Below are positions 32,636 through 43,570 of a DNA stretch of 64,000 bases, piece after piece (within the stretch, counting starts at the first letter, position 1; every line of letters begins with the position of its first letter). The position numbers and the translations under genes were made by a program. This DNA comes from Manduca sexta (Eukaryota; Arthropoda; Insecta; Lepidoptera; Sphingidae). The stretch is taken from positions 1,424,600-1,488,599 of the forward strand of contig NC_051115.1 in NCBI RefSeq assembly GCF_014839805.1, written 5' to 3'. A model generated the notes under the pieces. The model was not told where the DNA came from, did no database searches, and was given only the letters and a program-made list of their open reading frames with translations.

Positions 32636-32800
32636 CGCTTATATAACTAAAGACCATTTATATTGAGAATAAAATAAATGAAAGACTTTAAAGTAAATAA
32701 GCCAGCTCGGGCGGGAAAGAAGAAATAAAAAGTATATAACGTTAATAAAGATAAAAGGATAACGCGTCGGGATCCTCACCCGTGAGGACGATATAACCCA
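32636..32800 (+). repeat. Dispersed repeat shared with 50548-50690
   Basis: GCCAGCTCGGGCGGGAAAGA, GTATATAACGTTAATAAAGA and ATCCTCACCCGTGAGGAC. The last is a stem-loop motif (GTCCTCAC...GTGAGGAC). Confidence 0.6.
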
Positions 32801-33010
32801 ATTCCTTACTTTCCTTTTGTAATTTATATAAAACCTAATTATCATTAGAATGATTTGCAAACCGCATTTATGCATATTAGTACCTATATGTTTATCAGGT
32901 TCCCTTTTGGAAAATTTCAACCAATACTGATGTATATTATCTTTTGCTCACATTTTGGCAGCTTGAAAAGTTCTTCCAAGACAAAAGTCCTGCTATATAT
33001 CCCGGGATAA

Positions 33011-33329
33011 TGGAACTTCATCATCATCAGCCCTGTATTATATACTGTTCCACTGTTGGGCACGGACCTCCTCTACTACTGAGAGGGATAGGGCCTTAGT
33101 CCACCACGCTGTAGTGCGGATAGGTAGACTTCACACACCATCGAAATTCCTGTGAAATTCTCAGGTATGCAGGTTTCCTCACGATGTTTCTCTTCACGGT
33201 TAAAGCAAGCGATAATTCACAAATACACACATAACTTTAGAAAAGTCAGAGGTGTGTGCCCTTGGGATTTGAACCTGCGGACATTCGTCTCGGCAGTCCG
33301 TTCTACAACCAACTAGGCTATCGCCGCAT
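33011..33329 (-). mobile_element. SINE-A copy, full length
   Basis: Reverse-strand copy from CATCAGCCCTGTATTATATA to CCAACTAGGCTATCGCCGC. Confidence 0.88.
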
Positions 33330-33654
33330 GTCATCATGAAACTGCGCTATCAAATAATCTATGTACCAAATTGCATCCGGAATCGATTGCGTCACCGATA
33401 TCCATTCAAACGAGCATTCATAATCTTATCTAATACAAATGCAAGTAATAAAATGTTTGGATGTTTGTAAGAAGTAAACGAAAAAACAACTGAACGGATT
33501 TCAATGATATTTAACACATGGTTAGACTATGTCTTTATAGTTTCTATCGCGGTATTTTGGTTTTTGGGAAAAAAAACTCACTTTTTAATTAGATGGCGCT
33601 GGCATCGTATATTATAAGGTGTTTTGTATGTTTAGATTTCAGACGACTTGATAG

Positions 33655-33725
33655 TGTTCACTGGATGCAGCCTGTTTCTAACAGGTCGATCTGGAAATCT
33701 TTTAGGGAGATCTGTTCAATTATGG
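33655..33725 (+). pseudogene. Short RTE-type LINE C-terminal fragment
   Basis: The sequence from GTTCACTGGATGCAGCC to TTTTAGGGAGATC is similar at DNA level to the RTE end at 41480-41530 (TGGATGCAG, TCGATCTGG). It is decayed and has no open frame. Confidence 0.35.
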
Positions 33726-34082
33726 AATTACCTTTTGTCGTGTATATAGGTTAGGGACTCGGTCCAGCGTCCGCCCGAAGGTCGTCATCAAATCCGGGCG
33801 GCGCAACGCCGGGCCATAAGGCACAGTGACCCCAACATAACCGCTCAGTCACCCCCCCCACAAAGGCTGGGAAGGAGTCAATGGCACTTTTTCCGCAAAA
33901 ATGCTATAGAATAACCAGGGCTGATCAAATGATGTTGGCGATAAATTCCCCCTATCAGTACGCAGTAGTAAAACTAAAACTTTTAAACTTTGTTTTTGTT
34001 ATATAATGTATGTGGGATTTGTACCAAAATAAAACATAAATTTCTAGTTAATTGTTTTATTTTATAATTTTTCTGTTTGACG

Positions 34083-34115
34083 TCATTTTTCCGACGTTTC
34101 TTATACTTCATCAGT
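34083..34115 (-). other. Hammerhead-ribozyme-like core
   Basis: The minus strand reads CTGATGAAGTATAAGAAACG followed by TCGGAAAAATGACGTC. This is the CUGAUGA ... GAAA order of a hammerhead; ACGTC/GACGT could form stem III, closed before a UC cleavage site. Stem I is not evident and stem II is minimal. Penelope-like retroelements carry such motifs; this may be a fossil or chance. Confidence 0.28.
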
Positions 34116-34379
34116 CCATCATACATCTCTTGTCATTCATATTTCTCTCTTCTATCTCGCTCACGCATTTCACATATTCCACTACACTAACGTTCCATTT
34201 TCACATATAGGTATATATTTGTTTGATTAGTGTTAGACATTATTTTTTAATTTTTGTAACACTTCCAGCTCGTATAACGACTGATCCGTGCGACACTTGG
34301 ACTTCTGATTGAATAGCTGCATCTGTATTGGAGCATAAAGCTGAACGACTAGTCCATTGCTGGCACATAAAAAAATATA

Positions 34380-34632
34380 ACTGAAATGAAATGAAATGAT
34401 TTATTTGAAATGAAATGAAATGATTTATTTGAATCTGTAAAATGTTATACATTATTTAGATTCCGTCAATATTAACTCTACCACCAGTTCGGAAAGCAGT
34501 TTTCACCAGAGAAGAACGGGCAAGAAACTCTGGTGTTGCTCTTTTCAATCAGTTTAGGGTAAAGATTACAGTACATGATAAAGTAAGAAGAAAAAAAACA
34601 AAAAAAAGTTTAGAGCAGTTCATTTATAGGCT
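34380..34632 (-). mobile_element. Probable LINE 3' fragment with (ATTTC)n tail
   Basis: A duplicated 27-bp GAAATGAAATGATTTATTT block (34383-34435) adjoins TCTACCACCAGTTCGGAAAG ... AAGAACGGGCAAGAAACTCT. On the minus strand that would be a LINE 3' UTR ending in an ATTTC-type tail. The CR1-type assignment is recalled and tentative. Confidence 0.4.
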
Positions 34633-35059
34633 CCTGAAATAAGGAATAAATTACTTTAATTTTTTATATGACTGCACACTGCAGTTAGTCAACTGCATTT
34701 GTCAATAATAAAAATCTTTCTTCTTTCAATGGTGAAAAGTTGATACACTATGTTGCTACCTTGGAGGATAAAGGCATGCATTCGAAAGGGTTTTGTAAAA
34801 CCCGTCGAGTAAGAACACTTTAAAACTGGTATTTCTTGTTGGCAAGATTTTATCTTTATGTTTTGCTAGACTGCTAAAATAAGAGGGGAAGGCCCGGAGT
34901 CTTGTTTCCCAAACATAACAAATTCAAGAATTAGATTTGCAATATTTTGTTATTAAACAGCCTTTATTTATTCTTCACTTTAAGACACAGCTCATTGTGC
35001 GTAGATCAGACCGTCAACAACAACAAATTGTAAACTATATTGCAACTGAGTTTTGCGGA

Positions 35060-35125
35060 CCAACATCTCAGTTCGCCCCGTGTCCATCAAGGCTGTGAAG
35101 TCTTCGAAACGTCGGGCGAAATTTA
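35060..35125 (+). repeat. REP-P fragment
   Basis: CCAACATCTCAGTTCGCCCC then GTGAAGTCTTCGAAACGTCG. Confidence 0.55.
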
Positions 35126-35211
35126 TAGCATAAAATTCGCGATAATCCATAAATTTTATATCGATATCAAACATTCGTGTAAACATATAATCATTAAAAA
35201 GTTTTTGCAAA

Positions 35212-35390
35212 ATCATGAACATAGGAAACTTAGCATTGCAATTAACCATTCCTGGCCGAAGGACCAGAGGCAGATCGAGGACGAGGTGGAAGGTTGTAGT
35301 GCTGAGGGATATGGGAGAATTTCAGGTTTCTGATGACATCATAGAGCGAAGTGGAGATGAAAAACGAGAAAAGCTGACCCCACCACGATC
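35212..35390 (+). pseudogene. LINE (RTE-like) C-terminal remnant with 3' tail
   Basis: The frame reads LTIPGRRTRGRSRTRWKVVV then LRDMGEFQVSDDIIERSGDE. GRRxRGRPxTRWxDVVxxDM is typical of the extreme C-terminus of RTE-type endonuclease/reverse transcriptases. It runs into the LINE 3' tail at 35391, which supports the call. It is truncated at the 5' end. Confidence 0.55.
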
Positions 35391-36035
35391 CCCGAGGCAA
35401 ATCTTGAGCGCTTGGTCTCCAAATGTACGCCTATGCATAGGCACATTTGTCGCGGCAGGCACATAATAATATAATAATAATATCAGCCCTGTATTATATA
35501 CTTGCCCGCTGTTGAGCACGGGCCTCCTCTACTACTGAGAGGGATTAGGCCTTAGTCCACCACGCTGGCTTAGTGCGGATTGGTAGACTTCACACGCCTT
35601 CGAAATTTCTATAGAGAACTTCTCAGATGTGTAGGTTTCCTCACGATATTTTCCTTCACCGTTAAAGCGAACGATAAATTCACAAAGAATACACACATGA
35701 TTTTAGAAAAGTCAGAGGTGTGTGCCCTTGGGATTTGAACCTGCGGACATTCGTCTTGGAAGTCCGTTCCACAACCAACTATGCTATCCCCGCAGGCAGA
35801 TAATAAATGTGGAAACCTTATAGTTAACAACTCATATTAAGGCCTATAAGGGATCCGCGAACATTTACCTTCCCTATCTCTCCGTCCATTTTAAGATAGC
35901 CCCTTCTCCTACACCAACCATTCTTAATTCTCCTCTTCCGATTTCCTCCAGACCCTTGCAGTCGTTAAGCTGTAGAAGATCAGGATACCATTCGCAGATT
36001 TACCACGGTATGGACTGCAGGAATGTCTCCAAAAA
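35391..36035 (+). mobile_element. LINE 3' tail copy 3, interrupted by SINE-A
   Basis: Contiguous with the RTE-like coding remnant at 35212. The tail (CCCCGAGGCAAATCTTGAGC, CACATTTGTCGCGGC) stops at about 35466, where SINE-A is inserted. It resumes at 35797 (GATAATAAATGTGG) and ends in AAAAAACATT. Confidence 0.6.
35467..35796 (-). mobile_element. SINE-A copy inserted in a LINE 3' tail
   Basis: From AATAATAATATCAGCCCTGT to CAACTATGCTATCCCCGC. It splits the LINE tail that continues on both sides. Confidence 0.88.
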
Positions 36036-36052
36036 ACATTACTTAAACTGGT

Positions 36053-36308
36053 GGTAGGTCTCTCTAATGTGAGAGTCCGCCTGGGTAGGTACCACCACAA
36101 TGTCTAATTCTGTCAAGCAGCAGTGTGTAGTCAATGTAACTACTGGACATAATGAGACGTAACATCTCATGTCTCAGGATGGCGAGCCAGTTCGAATACC
36201 AAACAATACTTTGTAATTCAAGGTGTTGATGTTTCTACTGTTTATGGTCGTATCGCTAACCATCAGCCGAACAGCAAGCTCGTCTCGTCATTCAAAGCAA
36301 TAAAAAGA
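36053..36308 (+). mobile_element. REP-B copy
   Basis: GTGGTAGGTCTCTCTAATGT to CTCGTCATTCAAAGCAATAA, with an internal deletion around the CACTGTTGTG segment. Confidence 0.83.
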
Positions 36309-36506
36309 CCCCACCACCACGTGGGATTTATGGGAAGAGAGAACTTATCATGCACGAAGAGCACGTTATGTGTGTGTATACAAAATCCAAACAATTTAAT
36401 AAAATGAGTCATTACTGCGAGTAGATAACAACGGATATGAGTAAGCCGAGTACTTTAGTAACAATATCGACAAATATTGGCTTTTGCCGCACTCAGGAAT
36501 AGCATG

Positions 36507-36632
36507 TATATCATCACGCATTTATCCCCGAAGGGTATGCAGAAGCGAAACCAGGGCGCCCACGGTAAGTGTGTTCCATGACGTGATAGGCGGTGAGCCT
36601 ATCGCCATATCGGGCACAAATTCCAGACTCAA
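36507..36632 (-). mobile_element. SINE-C 3' part
   Basis: TATCATCACGCATTTATCCC to CGGGCACAAATTCCAGACTC. Confidence 0.8.
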
Positions 36633-36667
36633 TAATAATGACTTCTTTATACGTCCACGGCTAAGTG

Positions 36668-36812
36668 CCTGCACCTGATGGTAAGGAGTGCGGTCCAATA
36701 GAATCTCGACTGACGAGAGATGATTACCCCTCAGTCGACACAATTATGCCTGTTGGAACATATACACAGGCTGATCACGGAAGGCGACAGTTACGTGGAC
36801 CATTATGGCGAG
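36668..36812 (+). mobile_element. REP-E copy
   Basis: GCACCTGATGGTAAGGAGTG to CATTATGGCGAGTTTTAACA. Confidence 0.78.
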
Positions 36813-36897
36813 TTTTAACATATAAACACTCAATCAATATGAAACATATTTAACGAGGTTTATTGAACATTTATTATGTCTTGATTGATACCTTACT

Positions 36898-37396
36898 AAC
36901 CGAATTCGGATACGGCGGCCAATCTCAACGGAGATCACGCAGGAGATATTAGAGTGCACAAGTGTGCAATACACAGCACTCTCTGTTCCTTCTCATAGTC
37001 CGGTGAGACGACATGACTGGAGAGATAAGCAGAAGATATTATAGTGCACAAGTGTGCAATACACAGCACTCTCTGTTCCTTCTCATAGTCCGGTGAGACG
37101 ACATGACTGGAGAGATCAGCAGAAGATATTATAGTGCACAAGTGTGCAATACACAGCACTCTCTGTTCCTTCTCATAGTCCGGTGAGACGACATGGCTGG
37201 AGAGAGAACAGCAGAAGATATTATAGTGCACAAGTGTGCAATACACAGCACTCTCTGTTCCTTCTCATAGTCCGGTGAGACGACATGACTGGAGAGATCA
37301 GCAGAAGATATTATAGTGCACAAGTGTGCAATACACAGCACTCTCTGTTCCTTCTTATAATACGGTGAGACGGCGATTTGACATGACTGGAGTTAG
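36898..37396 (-). repeat. SINE-D fragment locally amplified as a 90-bp x 5 tandem array
   Basis: Part of the SINE-D body (GTGCACAAGTGTGCAATAC ... CCGGTGAGACGACATGACTG) starts again at 36941, 37031, 37121, 37213 and 37303. Periods are 90, 90, 92 and 90 bp, and the units are nearly identical. Other SINE-D copies (7339, 22805, 26132) have this segment once. Since 90 is a multiple of three, the minus strand is open with a 30-residue repeat, which I read as a by-product. Confidence 0.92.
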
Positions 37397-37496
37397 ATCA
37401 GGCGCAAAAGATCTCGCTTACTGGTATGGTCAGTCAGAAAACTAGCAGAACGAATCAAAATCTTCAAAACACTTTATTATTTTTTCTATATTGATA

Positions 37497-37796
37497 CTAA
37501 TATCAGCCCTGTATTATATACTGTCCCACTGCTAGAAGGGCCTCCTCTACTAAGAGATTAGGCCATAGTCCACCACGCTGTAGTGCGGGCAGACTTCACC
37601 CACCCTCATAATTACTGTAACGAACTTCTCAGGTATGCAGGTTTCCCCACGATGTTATCCCTTACTGTTAAAGCAAGCGATAATTCACAAAGAATACACA
37701 CATAATTTTAGAAAAGTCAATGGTGTGTTTGAGTTTTGGACCTGCGGACATTCGTCTCGGCAGTTCCACAAGCAACTTGACTATCGCTGCTTTTAA
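37497..37796 (-). mobile_element. SINE-A copy
   Basis: From TATCAGCCCTGTATTATATA to AACTTGACTATCGCTGC on the minus strand. Confidence 0.85.
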
Positions 37797-37941
37797 TCTA
37801 CCAATACTAACCCTTTTCATTTAATCTTAGTGTTACAGTGTAGTAGTTGTTGATATGGAAGGCTATTTGAAACTTTGATTTTGTTTAGCTACTTTTGAGC
37901 TTGAGTGTACTATAAATGGACCGATAACTATATCTCGTAAT

Positions 37942-38290
37942 TAGAAAGAGAAGGATAGTGTACTGCGAAATCAGTACGATGACTAATGGTGTGGCCAGGG
38001 TAAAGAAAATATATAGTTATTTTAGCGTAAAATACCTTGGTTTTGGTAGAAATAGACTAGTTTTATTATCTCTCTCTTACTCTCTTTTGAAGATAGAAAG
38101 AGAGAGTGTACTGCGAAATACGACCAATAGTGTGGACAGGGTAAAAAAAACAATTTATTTTAGATTAATATTCCTTGGTTTTGGAAGAAATAGACTAGTG
38201 TTATTATCTCTAACTTACTTTCTTTTGTAGTTAGAAAGAAATAGGGTACTGCGAAATACGTTGATTAATTGTGTGGATAAGGTAAAGAAA
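37942..38290. repeat. Tandem array, about 140-150 bp x 2.5
   Basis: TAGAAAG...GTACTGCGAAATAC starts at 37942, 38094 and 38232, each followed by a GTGTGG(A/C)CAGGGTAA-like block. The first two units also contain CCTTGGTTTTGG and AGAAATAGACTAGT. Open frames inside are repetitive and unlikely to be genes. Confidence 0.85.
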
Positions 38291-39004
38291 AATGATTATT
38301 TCCGTGATGAAGACGTCTTAGGTTAAAGGTTGTGGAATTTTACCCAGTTTGTGAATATTTATATGATTATAGCTTAGTATATTAAAGCTATTATCTATGG
38401 TCTTAGGCTGCATGGCTGACAGCCTTTGTCTTCTCGTTTTAAAAAGAAAATAAACCAAAAAAAATCTATGGTCTTACCTATTTTTTGACAGAAGCTGTCA
38501 GAAAGTGACACCTTCCAAACGTATGAGATGCAAAACTATTACCTGCAAAGAGAAATACATACATTATTCTCAAGTTACATGCACAAAATTTATACTAATA
38601 TTATAATGAAGAAAAATTTATGAACTTGTTTTCAGGTGCTATCCTCTGGAATTTACGAATTTATTTCTTGATGCTAATCTCTGGAACTACTGAACCGATT
38701 TTGAAAATTCTTTCACTGACAGGAAGCTACATTACTCCTGAGTGGTATAGGCATTTTACCCCGGGAAAAAGTGGGCTCAAAAAGAACGCTAATCACCGGA
38801 AATAACCATTTTATAATACAGACTTTTCATTTTATTAAATTTTTCTATTACAAAGTTTCTGTTTTATTTTCTACGATAGATATTTTTTGTTTATTCATTG
38901 GGTCTTATTCCGCCTACAATGCGAATTATTTTTGGAATTTCGAGCGTTTTAATCGAAGGAAAGCATTGAGAGTCGTATAGGTAGTCAAAACATCTAGTTA
39001 CCTA

Positions 39005-39660
39005 TACGGTTATCAAAGCTGACTTAAAAGTTGAAAGATCGTCATTGCAAAAGGACGGACTTGCCCTCGTAGACGGAACAGGGTCGTCTAATAATTGTTG
39101 TCATTTAACGTTAGATTGAAGACAAAACATAGCTTATTAAGCTGGCCTTTGAGTTGAAAGACCATCATTACAAGACGGACTTGCCCATTGACGTATATTC
39201 TATAGACACGAACGTCCATATAAACTATTTGTCTAAAATCTGAACTAAAATGGAAACAACACATCACTGTTATAACCTATTTATTCACTTGAACAACAAA
39301 TATTTTACTTATTTGACTAATATTTTTTAATCAAATCCTGGTTTACACTTACGATTCGAGTACTTATATCATGAGCGCCACTCCGTACACAACCGCAAGC
39401 TGTCAATATTGACCATACTAAAGTCAGTTTGAATGGATTGCAGTTTAATTCTGTTGAGCACAGTGAATGTTCGGTCCGTCAAATCTAGTACGTAGTATAT
39501 GTATCGATGGACTTGCCCCTGTAGATAATAGTCATTTAACGTCAGATTGAAGACACAATATAGCTTATCAAGCTGACCTCTGAGTTGAAAGACCGTCAAT
39601 GAAAAAAGACGGACTTGCCCTCTTAGACGGAACAAGACCGCTTGACGAGAAACTAAAGAA
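39005..39660. repeat. Tandem repeat of about 124 bp, split by a TIR8-I insertion
   Basis: Blocks containing GTTGAAAGA and GACGGACTTGCCC recur near 39030, 39155 and 39580, with GTCATTTAACGT(T/C)AGATTGAAGAC between them. The second unit is interrupted at 39186-39509 by TIR8-I with a duplicated GACTTGCC. Confidence 0.8.
39186..39509 (+). mobile_element. TIR8-I copy inserted in a tandem repeat
   Basis: Perfect 8-bp duplication GACTTGCC (39178-39185, 39510-39517) around CATTGACG...TATCGATG. Confidence 0.9.
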
Positions 39661-39877
39661 AATATAGCTTATCTATACATAATATTAGTAAAGGTTATCT
39701 TTTTATTGCGTACGTAACGGTGTTCATTATCTAATATTAATAATTTTGCTTGTGGATATATTTTATATCCGTCCGGATAGCGACCGTACACAAGGTGTTA
39801 AAACCCGTCATACTGCCGTGCTGTCAAACAAATTATATTATGATTGGTCCTTCTAAGCCAAAGATTTCTAAGATTAT

Positions 39878-39945
39878 ATAGAGCGGACATTGTGAAGATT
39901 ATCATACAAAAAATTTGCGCTCATGTGATGGTTACTCGATCTACG
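39878..39945 (+). mobile_element. MITE-M end fragment
   Basis: TATAGAGCGGACATTGTGAA and TTTGCGCTCATGTGATGGTT, as in 57293-57352 reversed. Confidence 0.65.
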
Positions 39946-40448
39946 GAGACATACTGCCGTGCTAAGCTCAAAAGCGGTATCTAAAAAAATCAAAATCTTG
40001 ATTTTTATGTCGTCAGATAGCTTAAAGAAATACCCATCCAATGAACTTACCTAAATAACGGTATCTTGTTTAGAACTTGTTAAAAAAGCTTAGAGTCTCT
40101 CTATCTCAGTTTTACATACAAAACTATATTTACAAAACTTCGATGATCTCGAAATAAGGTTTCCCTGACATACCGCTTTTGCGCTTAGCATAGCAGCATA
40201 GTGGTCGATGAAAGTGTTGCATTCCGGGGTCAGCCTGTGTATATCTACATTCTCCTTGACCGTTAAAGCAAGCGATATTTCAGAAATAAACAAATACAGT
40301 CTTTCTTTCTTAATTAACTCGATCAGATGTAAGTCAAAACCCGCCATTTTGCCTCTTAAGGTTTAAAATAGGAAACGGTGATGTTTTTGACAGCAATTTA
40401 AGCAATTCTTAACCTCTTAACGCTAAAACAAGTTTACAAGGAAGACTA

Positions 40449-40524
40449 ATAATTTTAGAAAAGTCAGAGGTCTGGACATTCGTCTCGGCAGTCCGTTCCA
40501 CACCTAACTAGGCTATCGCAGCAA
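40449..40524 (-). mobile_element. SINE-A 5' fragment
   Basis: TTTTAGAAAAGTCAGAGGTC to ACTAGGCTATCGCAGC. A further scrap (CTTGACCGTTAAAGCAAGCG) is at 40256-40275, so the copy is broken. Confidence 0.7.
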
Positions 40525-40992
40525 ACATAAGCCTCAATTACATTCCATTAAAGGACAGTTATTTTAACCACTATCCTATGTAAGCTTAGTTTCATTTCAA
40601 TCAAAAAAGTGTAAGTCATTTTTAAGATAATTTCTAAGGTAATTTGCAATTATTATTCAAAACTTTACTTGTGATTATACTAGCGGTGCTGCGAACAAAA
40701 ACTAGGTAGGTACATAAAGACAAAATATTATAATGTCGCAACCCCACTAGAGTTGAAATTACCCTAAAATTAAGATTCAGGGACTTTTCTTAGCTGGTCA
40801 CCCACACACGCGCCGTTCACGTGCGATCTATACATAGAATTATACACAATTTCCAGCCTTAATCAATTAATTGGACAACCAAGGTCTTTTATGTACAGTC
40901 ATCTTAAAAATAGTTGAACAAATTGTAAAAAAGAAATTCAAAAACGCCTTAACTGCAATCGAAATGTTAATTAAATATTAATTAATCGTTGA

Positions 40993-41241
40993 GTTGCGAT
41001 AGCCTAGTTGGTTATGGAACGGACTGCCGCGTGTGTGTATTTTTGAATTATCGCTTGCCTAAACGGTGAAGGAAAATATCGCGAGGAAACCTGTATATCT
41101 GAGAAGTTTAGAGGATTTTTGAGGGTATGTGAAGTCTGCCCGCGCCCTGCACTACAGCGTGGTGGACTAAGACCTAATCTATCAGTAGTAGAGGAGGCCC
41201 GTGCAGTGGGACAGTATATAATACAGGGCTGATATTATTAT
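40993..41241 (+). mobile_element. SINE-A copy with internal deletion
   Basis: TGCGATAGCCTAGTTGGTTA, then the B-box region is missing (GACTGCCGCGTGTGTGTAT). The body resumes and ends ACAGGGCTGATATTATTATA. Confidence 0.8.
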
Positions 41242-41399
41242 ATTCTATTATTCATGTATTTGTCTAACTTAGCCAGAAAATTTAAATGTAAAACAAAATA
41301 CACATAGAATTAAGAACCTTTTCCTTTTTTGTAGTCGGCCTTTTTCCATTAATTTAAATGTCACGTGTTTAGTTACAACAAAAATAACTACTGTGTACT

Positions 41400-41840
41400 A
41401 TCTATACTATTATATAAAGCTGATGAGTTTGAACACGCTAATTACGAAGTGGACAGATGACCTCATTAAAGTCGGAGGTCGCTGGATGCAGGCTTACAAT
41501 AGGTCAATCTGGAACTCTTTGGAGGAGGTCCATGTTTAGCAGGATATCCCTGGATGATGATGATGAATCTCAGGAGCTACTGGTTCAATTGAAAATTGTT
41601 TTAGTGTTAAATAGCCCATTTATCGAGGAAGGCTATAGGTTATATAACATCACGTTATGACCGATAGGAGCGGAATAGTAAAAAAAAGTTGCAAATACGG
41701 AGAAAAATTATTCCTTTTGAGAGCTTCCGTTGCGTGTGCTAATTAACGGTTAAAGCTACGCAACAAACATGTATGACGAAATTATTCCATTTGAAATGTT
41801 CTTAAAATGTATTATATAACATAGTAAGCATTATAATATT
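41400..41840 (+). mobile_element. HEL-N relative carrying an RTE insertion
   Basis: TCTATACTATTATATAAAGC, TCTCAGGAGCTACTGGTTCA, AGCCCATTTATCGAGGAAGG; the RTE end at 41447-41568 interrupts it. Confidence 0.6.
41447..41568 (+). pseudogene. RTE-type LINE 3' end: C-terminus, stop and GATGAT tail
   Basis: The frame reads KWTDDLIKVGGRWMQAYNRS then IWNSLEEVHV and stop at 41537-41539. RWTDDLVKV...WM..A.DR..W is the classic RTE ORF end. About 20 bases later comes a short (TGA)n run, the usual RTE microsatellite tail. It sits inside an older HEL-N-like sequence, so the true 3' end of a 5'-truncated insertion is preserved. Confidence 0.6.
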
Positions 41841-42016
41841 GTAGCCAGTGTAACTACTGGACATAAGACTTAACATCTCATGTCTCAGGATGGCGAGCGC
41901 AGTGGAATACCAAACAATATTTTGTAATTCAAGACTGATGTTTCTACTGTTTATGGGCGGTCGTATCGCTTACAATCAGGCGAACGGCAACCTCGTCATT
42001 CAAAGCAATAACAAAA
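41841..42016 (+). mobile_element. REP-B 3' part
   Basis: TTGTAGCCAGTGTAACTACT to TCATTCAAAGCAATAACAAA. Confidence 0.82.
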
Positions 42017-42145
42017 AGAGTTCCTTGCCGCATCCGTCTGTCTGTCTGAACGCAATAAACTCAAAAACTACTCGAAGGATTGCGATGTTGGGTATGGAGA
42101 TAGCACCCTGGACATAGGCTACTTTCCCGAGAAAATATATAATAA

Positions 42146-42460
42146 TATAATAATAATATCAGCCCTGTATTATATACTGTCCCACTGTTCGGCACGGGCC
42201 TCCTCTACTACTGAGAGGGGTTAGGCCTTAGTCCACCACGCTGTAGTGCGGATTGGTAGACTTCACACAGCCTTAAAATTCTTATATAGAATTTCTCAGG
42301 TATGCAGGTTTCCTCACGATGTTCTTCACCGTTAAAGCAAGCGATAATTCACAAATACACACATAAATTTTTAGAAAAGTCAGAGGTGTGTTTGGGATTA
42401 GAACCTGCGGACATTCGTCTCGAAAGTCCGTTCCATGACCAACTAGGCTATCGCCGCTTT
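42146..42460 (-). mobile_element. SINE-A copy inserted in a HEL-N-like element
   Basis: AATAATATCAGCCCTGTATT to CCAACTAGGCTATCGCCGC. The flanking Helitron-like text (CGAGAAAATATATA / CAAATATATAGCGGGAC) continues on each side. Confidence 0.85.
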
Positions 42461-42487
42461 TCAAATATATAGCGGGACTTTTATCTC

Positions 42488-42600
42488 ACAAACGCACTGA
42501 GACTCGGCGAGCATCACCGCTCGGTGTCATACAATGTCACTGCTGATCCTGGCTTGCAGGAGTTGTAGTGGGTGTGAGGGCGAGATAGTCTTTCTAAAAC
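42488..42600 (-). mobile_element. REP-O fragment inside HEL-N-like text
   Basis: GAGACTCGGCGAGCATCACC to GTAGTGGGTGTGAGGGCGAG. Confidence 0.6.
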
Positions 42601-42824
42601 TTTCACGCAGGCGAACCCGCGAGCAATAGCTTAGACTAATAAAACTATTATAATAACATACTTTCTCTACGATAATCAAAGTTTCATTTTCGCTGTCTAC
42701 GATGCTTTGCAATGATGGATTGCATGAAGACTTTTTATTTTATTTTCTTATGTTTACGATAGTTTTAGACATTAAAATAATAATAATATTCGGATTTTAT
42801 CATGGGTATTTATATTATAATTAT

Positions 42825-42925
42825 CTCCCGACGTTTCGAAGGCTGCAGCCTTCGTGGTCACGGGGGACTGAGGTGTTGGTCATCGAAGTCAAATTTACAA
42901 TATCTGGTGGTTCGATCTACGCAGA
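42825..42925 (-). repeat. REP-P fragment
   Basis: CTCCCGACGTTTCGAAGGCT and GGTCACGGGGGACTGAGGTG. Confidence 0.6.
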
Positions 42926-43083
42926 AAGTCTTCTAAACGTCCGAAGAAAATTATAATAGAAAAAATAGCGATAAATACAGCAAACAGTTTTATTTTAAGT
43001 TTAGGTTAGATTGGAAAAAAAACGTGCAGAGGACTAGCTCTTCAATTTTGACAATGTAAACTGTTAACCATTACAAAAAATAA

Positions 43084-43570
43084 AAAGCGTTAGCCTAGTT
43101 GGCAGTGGAATGGACTGAGATGAATGCTCGCAGATCCAAGCACAAACACTTCCGACTTTTCTTTGTTTTTTGAATGACGAGACGAGCTTGCCTTTCGCCT
43201 GATGGTAAGCAATACGCCCATAAACAGTAGAATCACCAACACCTTGAATTACAAAGTATTGTTTGGTATTCCATTCTCGCCATCCTGATACATGAGATGT
43301 TAATTATTATGTCCAGTAGTTAATCTGGCTGCAATATTCAAATCGGAAGACAACAGTGACTACACACTGGGCGTCAGAAATAGACATTGCGGTGGTACCT
43401 ACCCAGTCGGACTCTCACATATGAGAGACCTAGTATAAGTATAAGTCTACCAATCCGCACTATGCCAGCGTGGTGGACTAAGGCCTAATCCCTCTTTGTG
43501 GTAGAGGAGGCCCGTGCTCAGCAGTGGGCAAGTATATAATACAGGGCTGATATTATTATTATGTTGTATC
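43084..43570 (+). mobile_element. SINE-A split by a REP-B insertion
   Basis: SINE-A head at 43084-43164 (GCGTTAGCCTAGTTGGC) and 3' part at 43440-43570 (CCAATCCGCACTATGCCAGC ... CAGGGCTGATATTATTATTA) flank a minus-strand REP-B (43165-43432). The middle of SINE-A is lost. Confidence 0.7.
43165..43432 (-). mobile_element. REP-B copy within SINE-A
   Basis: TTTTTTGAATGACGAGACGA to CTCTCACATATGAGAGACCT; SINE-A halves lie on both sides. Confidence 0.8.

Larger units (their letters stand above)
42040..42633 (+). mobile_element. HEL-N-like 3' end with SINE-A and REP-O inside
   Basis: GTCTGTCTGAACGCAATAAA, ACTTTCCCGAGAAAATATAT, then GGGACTTTTATCTCAC and GCAGGCGAACCCGCGAGCAA. SINE-A (42146) and REP-O (42488) are nested in it. 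Confidence 0.6.

Noticed and set aside
36935..37341. Repetitive open frames of 70-103 codons, or a CRISPR-like array
   Set aside because: They result from a 90-bp tandem amplification of a SINE segment. There are no unique spacers, and this is a eukaryotic genome.
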